Source: an uncultured Bacteroidota bacterium
Lineage (GTDB): Bacteria > Bacteroidota > Bacteroidia > Chitinophagales > Chitinophagaceae
Length of the DNA stretch: 11,410 nt
Reading direction: 5' to 3'
Assembly (NCBI GenBank): GCA_946479615.1
Contig: CAMLGR010000150.1
Span: 1-11,410 of the forward strand
The position numbers and the translations under genes were made by a program. The notes under the pieces are model-generated. The model was not told the DNA's origin and did not search any database. It saw only the letters and a program-made list of their open reading frames with translations. Shown here piece after piece: positions 6,231 through 11,410 of this stretch; position 1 is the first letter of the stretch, and each line of letters opens with the position of its first letter.

Positions 6231-6917
6231 CCTCACCGTTCGCTGTTCAATTTTCTTCTCATACTTCAGTCCCTGGAAAATGCGGTGTACATAAATGCCG
6301 GGTGTGTGGATCGTGTTCGGATCAAGCTGACCGGCAGGTACCAGTTCTTCTACTTCGGCAATGGTGATCTTGCCGGCAGAGGCCATTAATGGATTGAAGT
6401 TGCGGGCCGTTTCTTTATACATAAGATTTCCTTCGGTATCGCCTTTCCATGCTTTTACGATCGCGAAGTCTGCATCAAAAGCATATTCCAGTAAATAATC
6501 TTTGCCATTAAAATTCCTGACCTCTTTTCCTGCGGCTACTTCGGTGCCTACACCGGCAGGTGTATAGATCGCAGGAAGTCCATACCCGGATGCCATGCAA
6601 CGGGTAGCGAGTGTGCCCTGGGGTATCAGTTCCACTTCGAGTTCGCCGCTTAATAACTGGCGCTCAAACTCGGCATTTTCTCCTACATAGGAGGCGATCA
6701 TTTTTTTTACCTGCTTTTGTTTGAGCATCAATCCTATTCCAAAATCGTCCACACCGGCATTATTGGAAATACAGGTAATCTGTTTTACTCCTTTTTTTAC
6801 CAATGCAGCGATACAATTTTCAGGAATGCCACATAGTCCAAAACCACCCAGCATAATAACTGCGCCATCCTTTATATCACTGATAGCTGCATCGGCAGAG
6901 GCAACAACTTTATTCAT
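6219..6917 (-). CDS. scoA: 3-oxoacid CoA-transferase subunit A
   Basis: This 232-residue protein is the alpha subunit, providing the CoA-binding half of the heteromeric transferase. Family motifs are [10 protein letters not shown] (24-33), CISNNAG followed by FGIGLML (49-65), [21 protein letters not shown], and IPQGTLATR. The length is normal for ScoA/AtoD. It is the first gene of the scoAB pair. Upstream, the minus strand carries TAATTTTA (6935-6942), one base from the -7 consensus, with a TTG 22 bp further up, so scoAB probably has its own promoter apart from the coaBC block. The final codons, encoding KKV and the stop, are supplied by the word-D array, so the true ancestral C-terminus may have been different. 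Confidence 0.93.
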   Translation of the reverse strand: MNKVVASADAAISDIKDGAVIMLGGFGLCGIPENCIAALVKKGVKQITCISNNAGVDDFGIGLMLKQKQVKKMIASYVGENAEFERQLLSGELEVELIPQGTLATRCMASGYGLPAIYTPAGVGTEVAAGKEVRNFNGKDYLLEYAFDADFAIVKAWKGDTEGNLMYKETARNFNPLMASAGKITIAEVEELVPAGQLDPNTIHTPGIYVHRIFQGLKYEKKIEQRTVRKKV

Positions 6918-6934
6918 GATAGATATTTATTGTA

Positions 6935-6967
6935 TAAAATTAGTGAAGCTGTGCAGAATTGCCGCAA
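6935..6967 (-). promoter_or_regulatory. Possible scoAB promoter
   Basis: The minus strand shows TTG (6965-6967), a 22-bp spacer, then TAATTTTA (6935-6942), 17 bp before the scoA ATG. It has one mismatch to TAnnTTTG, and the spacer is slightly long. Confidence 0.4.
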
Positions 6968-6988
6968 TTAATACAAGTTATTGAGGGA

Positions 6989-7549
6989 TTATCTTTTCCT
7001 GATCTTCAGCGAATCTTTTAATAGCATATACCGGTTTTCGCCGGACCGCAGGATCTTTTTCACCGGCAGGGAATCTATTTTATGGATAGAATCCTTTTTG
7101 AGCAATGAATCTTTTCCCATCAGCGAATCCTTATGAAGTAAAGAATCTTTTCGTAACAGTGAATCCCTGCGTAACAAAGAATCTTTTAAGATAGCCGAAT
7201 CTTTTGCAGCTTTTATAGCAGAAGGCGATTGAATATGTGTTATTGAATCGAGCACTTCTTTCATCAGCGACGGATTTGCCTGGTAGTATGCATAGCTTTT
7301 TTCAAACGCTGCTTTCGTGGTATGATTCATCTGGAATATCTTATCATACCATTTCAGCATTTCCGCAGTCCTATCCACGACCGTATCGGTATTGAAAATA
7401 TAACCGGTTACATATTCATTGGCACGGAGCAGGTCCCACATCACGTGCTCCATTTTTGTTTGGGATAAAATACCGGCCGGCAATTCTTTTTTGGAAGAAC
7501 AGGAAATAAGAAGAGCAATGACAATACCGGTGAAAGCTAATTTCCTCAT
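6989..7549 (-). CDS. DUF4296-like lipoprotein with hexapeptide repeats
   Basis: This is a 186-residue lipoprotein. The signal MRKLAFTGIVIALLISC puts the lipidated Cys at residue 17. Residues about 23-100 resemble the Bacteroidota DUF4296 domain (LPAGILSQTKMEHVMWDLLRANEY, then DKIFQMNHTTKAAFEKSYAYYQANP), an all-helical domain of unknown function. Residues 117-164 are eight tandem 6-residue units with consensus DSLLxK, giving a strongly alternating charged helix, possibly an extended rod or coiled coil across the periplasm. This makes the protein longer than a bare DUF4296 domain. It is the last gene of the bamD-coaBC block; its ATG overlaps the stop of the DUF4835 gene in an ATGA, so translation is probably coupled. 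Function is unknown. Confidence 0.8.
   Translation of the reverse strand: MRKLAFTGIVIALLISCSSKKELPAGILSQTKMEHVMWDLLRANEYVTGYIFNTDTVVDRTAEMLKWYDKIFQMNHTTKAAFEKSYAYYQANPSLMKEVLDSITHIQSPSAIKAAKDSAILKDSLLRRDSLLRKDSLLHKDSLMGKDSLLKKDSIHKIDSLPVKKILRSGENRYMLLKDSLKIRKR
7058..7201 (-). repeat. 18-bp coding tandem repeat
   Basis: Eight in-frame 18-bp units each carry the minus-strand sequence gattc (Asp-Ser), seen on the plus strand as gaatc every 18 bases. They encode the DSLLxK hexapeptides of the DUF4296 lipoprotein. Central units are near identical and the outer ones are degenerate, a pattern typical of slippage or unequal-crossover expansion. Confidence 0.85.
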
Positions 7550-8463
7550 TTGAGTTCTTTATACGAAAGTGCATTGGTGATATCCAGTTTGCTTAACAAG
7601 TCGCGGGCGCGTGTTTTCTGGTCACCCGAAGCATGACTGAATACTTTTATAAATTCAGTGCTTTTTCCCTGGAAAAAGAACTGCATGATCATGGAATTGG
7701 GATTTTCAGTATTGACCGTATTTAAAAAATTAAGGCAATTCATGATCCCGCTGCGCGCCTCATCTTCATTTTCGTAAAAAATATCCATACCGGAACGGTA
7801 ATAGGAATACAAAGCATCATGGATCAATGCAAAACGATTGTTATTCATGTTCTCAGCCAGCCAGTAACGATTCCGCAGACTTTCAAAGGAGCGCCAGCCG
7901 GTAATATCACGGCTTTCGGGTGCATTGTTGACAATGTTCCAGGCTTTTTTGAAATATTCATCACCGCCTTTCAATGCAAAAGAACCATAATCAAACCCGA
8001 GAATGATATTGACATAATAGGCTATGATCGCAGGAAGATTCGCTACTGCCGGATCATTTCCCTGTATCCGGTTCTCATTGAATTCCACAGGTTGAAATTC
8101 CTGGTAACGGAATACCACATCGTTATCCATATAATTGATAAGCGGGGAATCGTAACTGCTGTTGAAAATAGGTCTTGCTGCCTGGATCGTCAGTTTGCCA
8201 CGAAACATATTATTGCCTAATTCTTCATCTACATTCAGCAGGAAATTACACTGGATCTTTTCATTGGGCTGATAAGTATCCTTCGACCATTTGCGGCCAT
8301 TGATAAAATTGGTAAGCGTAGTCTGGAGGGTCTGGAAAATATTTTTATTGACCTGTGTACTGATCTTGCTGGCGATCACAGTGACACGTGCCTGTAATTC
8401 CTGCGACCGTGCAAACCCGGCAATGGAGAATAAGATAACCAGTAACGCTAGTCTTTTAAACAT
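7546..8463 (-). CDS. DUF4835 family protein (possible T9SS-associated)
   Basis: This 305-residue protein has a signal peptide (MFKRLALLVILFSIAGFARSQ) with cleavage after about residue 21, so it is periplasmic or envelope-exposed. The body matches my memory of DUF4835: an early QVNKNIFQTLQTTLTNFINGRKW-type segment, FRGKLTIQAARPIFNSSY, VFRYQEF and AYYVNIILGFDYGSF. The family is Bacteroidota-specific and is commonly found directly after coaBC, as here. Some pipelines, as far as I recall, label it PorD and link it to type IX secretion; I cannot confirm that from sequence. Its ATG lies inside the end of coaBC (8-bp overlap) and its stop overlaps the next ATG by 4 bp, so the three genes are tightly coupled. 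Confidence 0.85.
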   Translation of the reverse strand: MFKRLALLVILFSIAGFARSQELQARVTVIASKISTQVNKNIFQTLQTTLTNFINGRKWSKDTYQPNEKIQCNFLLNVDEELGNNMFRGKLTIQAARPIFNSSYDSPLINYMDNDVVFRYQEFQPVEFNENRIQGNDPAVANLPAIIAYYVNIILGFDYGSFALKGGDEYFKKAWNIVNNAPESRDITGWRSFESLRNRYWLAENMNNNRFALIHDALYSYYRSGMDIFYENEDEARSGIMNCLNFLNTVNTENPNSMIMQFFFQGKSTEFIKVFSHASGDQKTRARDLLSKLDITNALSYKELK

Positions 8464-9652
8464 AGAAAGTATTTATTATTTCGTCTACGATATCTTTCGC
8501 CACTGCATCTTTTGATTTCATGTCAAAGGAAACTTCGCTGCCTTTCCTTTTAAATATGGTAATCTTGTTGGTATCATGCCTGAACCCGGCGCCTGTATCG
8601 TTCAATGAATTCAATACGATCATATCAGCATTTTTATCAGCCAGTTTTTGCTGTGCGTTTTGTATTTCATTGTTCGTCTCCAGTGCAAAGCCCACCAATA
8701 CCTGTGAACCTTTCTTCTTTTGTCCCAGGCTTTTCAAAATATCCCTGGTTTTGATAAGCTCCAGGGTTAACGTTGGTTCTTTCTTTTTGATCTTTTCCGG
8801 TGCTTTTGTTACCGGTGTATAGTCTGCTACTGCTGCCGACATAATGGCCAGGTCGGCGGTTTCAAAAACCTTAGTGGAGGCTGTGTACATTTCTTCAGCC
8901 GAAACAACATTTATCAAATGAATACCATTATCCGAAAAACCGGTAGCGGAAGGGCCCAGTACCAGAGTTACAGATGCACCGCGGCGGTATAATTCTTTTG
9001 CTATGGCTATGCCCATTTTGCCGGAGGAATGATTACCGATAAAACGAACCGGGTCAATGGCTTCGTATGTGGGGCCTGCTGTAACCAGCGCTTTTTTACC
9101 GGTGAGCGGGCGGGTCAAAAAAAAATGCTCTTCGATAAACCGGATGATATCCTCTGGTTCTGCCATTCTTCCGTCACCAAACAGGCCGCTCGCAAGTTCT
9201 CCTTTATTAACAGGGATGATGGTGTTGCCAAAAGATTCTATTTGTTGCAGGTTTTGTTTAGTCGAAGGATGGTGCCACATATCTTCATCCATAGCGGGCG
9301 CTGCCACCACGGGGCAGGTAGCGGAAAGATAGGTAGCGAGCAATAAGTTATCGCATTGTCCATGCGCCATTTTTGCCAGTGTGTTGCAACTCAACGGTGC
9401 AATCAGCATCAGGTCGGCCCATCTGCCAAGCATAACATGGTTGGACCAGCTTTGCTCATCGAAAAGATCGGTGAGTACCGGGTTACGGCTGAGCGTAGAA
9501 AGGGTGAGAGGGGAAACAAAATCTTTGGCGGCAGGGGTCATGATCACCCTGACTTCTGCGCCTGCTTTGATCAGTGAACGGACAAGATAGACCGCTTTAT
9601 AGGCGGCAATACTGCCGGTAATGCCGAGTAATATTTTCTTTCCATTCAGCAT
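8456..9652 (-). CDS. coaBC: Bifunctional phosphopantothenoylcysteine decarboxylase / phosphopantothenate-cysteine ligase
   Basis: This 398-residue protein carries out two CoA-synthesis steps: joining cysteine to 4'-phosphopantothenate (CoaB, C-terminal) and FMN-dependent decarboxylation to 4'-phosphopantetheine (CoaC, N-terminal). CoaC motifs are GITGSIAAYKA (10-20), the active-site His72 in NHVMLGRWAD, and PAMDEDMW (119-126). CoaB begins with TAGPTYEAIDPVRFIGNHSS (191-210) followed by GKMG, and has AAVADYTPV (273-281) and KIKK (287-290). Length is normal. Two CoaC residues differ from the E. coli enzyme: Asp122 replaces the Asn of PAMN, and Ser155 stands where the substrate-clamp Cys is expected. 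It follows rpoZ after a 104-bp gap occupied by an inverted array and a perfect -7 box 4 bp before its ATG. Confidence 0.95.
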   Translation of the reverse strand: MLNGKKILLGITGSIAAYKAVYLVRSLIKAGAEVRVIMTPAAKDFVSPLTLSTLSRNPVLTDLFDEQSWSNHVMLGRWADLMLIAPLSCNTLAKMAHGQCDNLLLATYLSATCPVVAAPAMDEDMWHHPSTKQNLQQIESFGNTIIPVNKGELASGLFGDGRMAEPEDIIRFIEEHFFLTRPLTGKKALVTAGPTYEAIDPVRFIGNHSSGKMGIAIAKELYRRGASVTLVLGPSATGFSDNGIHLINVVSAEEMYTASTKVFETADLAIMSAAVADYTPVTKAPEKIKKKEPTLTLELIKTRDILKSLGQKKKGSQVLVGFALETNNEIQNAQQKLADKNADMIVLNSLNDTGAGFRHDTNKITIFKRKGSEVSFDMKSKDAVAKDIVDEIINTFYV

Positions 9653-9656
9653 ATAT

Positions 9657-9664
9657 CAAAAGTA
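9657..9664 (-). promoter_or_regulatory. Perfect TAnnTTTG -7 box just before coaBC
   Basis: The minus strand reads TACTTTTG and ends 4 bp before the coaBC ATG. If used, transcription would start at about the start codon, giving a leaderless coaBC mRNA in addition to read-through from bamD-rpoZ. No -33 element is evident because the word-E array lies directly upstream. Confidence 0.45.
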
Positions 9665-9665
9665 G

Positions 9666-9758
9666 AATGAGAAATAAGAAATCGGAAACAAAAAATGAGA
9701 AAGTTTAGCCAACGGCCCCACTTTCTCATTCCTTATTTTCTGTTGCTTATTTCTTATT
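9666..9758. repeat. Inverted heptamer array between rpoZ and coaBC (word E)
   Basis: Five 7-bp units of type aatgaga/aataaga (9666-9700) face an inverted arm with the same words (9720-9758). The inner stem pairs 9694-9704 with 9720-9730 perfectly over 11 bp, with a 15-nt loop. The right arm touches the rpoZ stop codon and the left arm reaches the coaBC -7 box, so the element fills nearly all of the gap. Confidence 0.75.
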
Positions 9759-10098
9759 AATCGAACAACTGATCTTCCCCTTTGCGGAAATACACTTTGT
9801 CTTCCGTGAATTCCTGTGTCGCCAGCAAGGCCGGGTTAGGCATTCTTTCATAAGCGCGGGAGATCTCGATCTGCTCTTTGTTCTCATGAATTTCTTCCAG
9901 GCTGTCTGTATGGCTGGCAAATTCATCGAGTTTATTATGTAATTCTTCTTTCAAAGAAATATTGATCTGGTTTGCTCTCTTAGCAATGATCGCAATAGAT
10001 TCGTAGATATTTCCTGTCTTGTTTTTCAGATCAGTCAGGCTTTTTGTTTCAACATTATTGGCGATACCAGCGCTAAGCTGACGTCTTAATTTGCTCAT
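9757..10098 (-). CDS. rpoZ: DNA-directed RNA polymerase subunit omega, Bacteroidota type
   Basis: This 113-residue protein resembles the divergent omega subunit of Bacteroidota. The core is GNIYESIAIIAKRANQI (29-45), corresponding to the RYELV-x-x-AAKRARQL region of classical omega, followed by a helical segment and ISRAYERMPNPALLATQEF (78-96). Omega binds the beta' subunit and stabilises RNA polymerase. The gene order bamD, omega, coaBC supports the call and is common in this phylum. Its ATG lies within the end of bamD (26-bp overlap), so it has no separate leader. The gene ends in tandem TAA codons that merge into the word-E array. Confidence 0.82.
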   Translation of the reverse strand: MSKLRRQLSAGIANNVETKSLTDLKNKTGNIYESIAIIAKRANQINISLKEELHNKLDEFASHTDSLEEIHENKEQIEISRAYERMPNPALLATQEFTEDKVYFRKGEDQLFD

Positions 10099-10894
10099 TG
10101 CTTATTTTTTTAATGTTTGTTTGAGATAAATTCAGGTAATTATCAGCGTCTTTACGGTATTTGCTTTCCGGGAAACGGTCCACAAATTCCTGGCACTGTT
10201 GTATGACTTGTTCGAATCGTTCTGCTTTTTTGGTCTCGATACTCAGTTGTGCGTACTCATAATATGATTTGATGATCATAAACTTGTACTCGTCAGCCGC
10301 AGCTGATTCGGGGTAGGAGTTCAGTAAAGCGCTGAAAGCGACACCGGCTGCCCGGAACTGGCCCATATCATAGTACAGTTTGGCGCTTTTGTAATCTTTT
10401 GTTTCCAGCTTTTTCCGGCATATATCAATGATCTCGGTCGCTTCTTTGATACGTTCAGAGCCCGGGTGTGTGTTGATGAAGATCTGCAACATTCCGATGG
10501 TCTTGATCGTATTGGTCTGGTCCAGTTCCGGCTTGGGCGATTGCTTATAATAAGAATAGGCCCTCATGTAATCTGCTTCTTCTGCTTTCGGGCTGTTCGG
10601 GAATATTTCCAGGAAGGTCTTGAACAGGTTCTCTGCATTCGGGTAGTCTGCCTGGTAATAAGCGCAATAAGCGTATTTATAATAAATATCCTGGAACTCG
10701 GGTCTTGTCTTATAATAAGGCATGATATCCTCGTAGATCACCTGGGCCTTGTTGTAATTCTTTTTTACATAATACTTTTCAGCTATCCGGAGCTTATACT
10801 CGGGATCGGGGCTTTTAAGGATCTTAGTAATCCCTTTGGAACAACCGGCCAGAACGAGAACAACTGCTATTAATAATACTGGAATAAAACGCAT
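10073..10894 (-). CDS. bamD: Outer-membrane protein assembly factor BamD (TPR lipoprotein)
   Basis: This 273-residue lipoprotein has signal MRFIPVLLIAVVLVLAGC with lipidated Cys18. TPR-type repeats follow: KYYVKKNYNKAQVIYEDIM, YYQADYPNAENLFKTFLEIF (with PNSPKAEEA), YYDMGQFRAAGVAFSALLNS (with YPES) and CQEFVDRFPESKYRKDA. The arrangement and length fit BamD (YfiO), which works with BamA to insert beta-barrel proteins into the outer membrane. I choose ATG 10894, which gives a clean signal peptide; an in-frame TTG at 10906 would add four residues and overlap the -7 box. It is probably the first gene of the block down to the DUF4296 gene. The 3' end overlaps rpoZ. Confidence 0.87.
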   Translation of the reverse strand: MRFIPVLLIAVVLVLAGCSKGITKILKSPDPEYKLRIAEKYYVKKNYNKAQVIYEDIMPYYKTRPEFQDIYYKYAYCAYYQADYPNAENLFKTFLEIFPNSPKAEEADYMRAYSYYKQSPKPELDQTNTIKTIGMLQIFINTHPGSERIKEATEIIDICRKKLETKDYKSAKLYYDMGQFRAAGVAFSALLNSYPESAAADEYKFMIIKSYYEYAQLSIETKKAERFEQVIQQCQEFVDRFPESKYRKDADNYLNLSQTNIKKISNEQIKTSA

Positions 10895-10903
10895 AAGGGT
10901 GTG

Positions 10904-10911
10904 CAAAGTTA
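10904..10911 (-). promoter_or_regulatory. Perfect TAnnTTTG -7 box for bamD
   Basis: The minus strand reads TAACTTTG, ending 9 bp before ATG 10894. It predicts a leader of only a few nucleotides for the block. A TTTTG lies upstream but only 11 bp away, too close to be a normal -33 element. Confidence 0.5.
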
Positions 10912-10985
10912 ATAGATACGGGCAAAACTTAAGTAAAAAAGATGGCCGGCCAAAGGCAGGCAGTTAAGATTTTGATAAAGACGAA

Positions 10986-11130
10986 CCACGGATTATGGGA
11001 TTATATGATTATCTAATTGATCATCAGTATGTTAGTTGAAATTTACATGGCGTTTACTCTTTAAAAGCGGCGAAACGGCAAATACAGATGGTAATCTGTG
11101 GAATTAATATAAATCGGCTAATCTGCGAAT
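10986..11130. repeat. Inverted octamer arms (word F) in the gap before bamD
   Basis: A left arm of 8-bp units (ggattatg, ggattata, tgattatc; 10990-11013) is preceded by ccacggatta (10986-10995). This pairs with taatctgtgg at 11092-11101, with one G-U mismatch. The right arm continues with similar aatctg-type words to about 11130. The arms are more degenerate and further apart than in the other arrays. The remaining sequence of this 290-bp gene-free gap (10912-10985 and 11022-11085) shows nothing I recognise. Confidence 0.5.
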
Positions 11131-11159
11131 AAAAAAACCCTCCCGTTCAACGGGAGGGT
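11131..11159 (-). terminator. Strong intrinsic terminator of the OmpA-like gene
   Basis: A perfect 9-bp GC-rich stem (11137-11145 with 11151-11159) has loop ttcaa. On the minus strand it is followed by seven T residues. It lies 27 bp after the stop codon of the OmpA-like gene and separates it from bamD. Confidence 0.9.
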
Positions 11160-11186
11160 CTGTTTATCAGCAAAAAGTAATCACCA

Positions 11187-11410
11187 TTATTTCTTCCTGA
11201 GGTTCGGATGCGGAGGAGCAACGGTAGTTGGTCCATCTTCGCCTGTTGCAGCGCCACGCAGGTCAACTGTATCGCAGTCACCACCTTCCTGGCCGTAGTT
11301 GAAGATAAAGCGGTCTGCGCTGATACCTTCTTTTTCGACCATGTAAGTGATCACTTTGTTTACGTGATCCCAGCTAAGCTGTTGTTCTTTCTTGCTGGAA
11401 GAGCAGTAAC
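11187..11410 (-). CDS. OmpA-like C-terminal domain protein (partial, 5' end off window)
   Basis: Only the last 73 residues are present; the gene continues past the right edge. The segment EQQLSWDHVNKVITYMVEKE followed by GISADRFIFNYGQ resembles the last helix and strand of the OmpA/MotB peptidoglycan-associated domain (LSxxRAxxVxxYLxxxGI..R). The usual Arg in LSxxRA is His here, so peptidoglycan binding may be altered. A tail of about 30 residues, GDCDTVDLRGA then a Pro-rich PPHPNLRKK end, extends beyond the domain. Two cysteines (positions 2 and 45 of the visible part) could form a disulfide. The likely location is the outer membrane or periplasm. It ends before a strong terminator, so it is a separate transcript from bamD. 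Confidence 0.65.
   Translation of the reverse strand, partial: YCSSSKKEQQLSWDHVNKVITYMVEKEGISADRFIFNYGQEGGDCDTVDLRGAATGEDGPTTVAPPHPNLRKK

Noticed and set aside
10895..10906. TTG start for bamD at 10906
   Set aside because: It would place the start inside the perfect -7 box and add four residues before a clean signal peptide.

Overview
The window is chromosomal DNA from a Bacteroidota bacterium, most likely of the Chitinophagaceae/Sphingobacteriia type (inferred). The evidence is family content: a DUF6377 TPR-membrane-HTH regulator, DUF4835 and DUF4296 proteins, the short Bacteroidota-type RNA polymerase omega next to coaBC, a PorT-like barrel ending in Phe, and lipoproteins. Three perfect TAnnTTTG Bacteroidota -7 boxes and the lack of Shine-Dalgarno sequences agree. 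There are no tRNA, rRNA, CRISPR, phage or transposase genes.

Layout. 54-1673 (-): DUF6377 membrane regulator. 1855-2547 (+): short SDR resembling dihydropteridine reductase, divergent from the regulator. 2790-3344 (-): GNAT acetyltransferase, with a decayed copy of its own 3' end downstream at 2646-2702. 3407-3949 (+): NADPH-dependent FMN reductase. 4074-4742 (+): outer-membrane beta-barrel. 4879-5421 (+): unrecognised lipoprotein. 6917-5436 (-): scoA and scoB, the two subunits of 3-oxoacid CoA-transferase. 10894-6989 (-): a compact block bamD, rpoZ-like omega, coaBC, DUF4835 protein and DUF4296 lipoprotein, with overlaps of 26, 8 and 4 bp at three of the four junctions. 11187-11410 (-): C-terminus of an OmpA-like protein entering from the right edge, closed by a strong intrinsic terminator.

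The right-hand block joins outer-membrane assembly (BamD), transcription (omega) and CoA synthesis (CoaBC) to two envelope proteins of unknown function. scoAB would exchange CoA between succinyl-CoA and acetoacetate or related oxoacids. The left half is a loose set of singly transcribed accessory genes.

The most unusual structure is non-coding. Many gaps are filled by AT-rich degenerate tandem arrays of 7-9 bp period, usually as two inverted arms. Each gap has its own unit word, and arrays begin at or within about 20 bp of stop codons. They behave like a family of 3'-end hairpin elements that share architecture rather than sequence. One word also forms a 19-bp perfect inverted repeat around the regulator gene.
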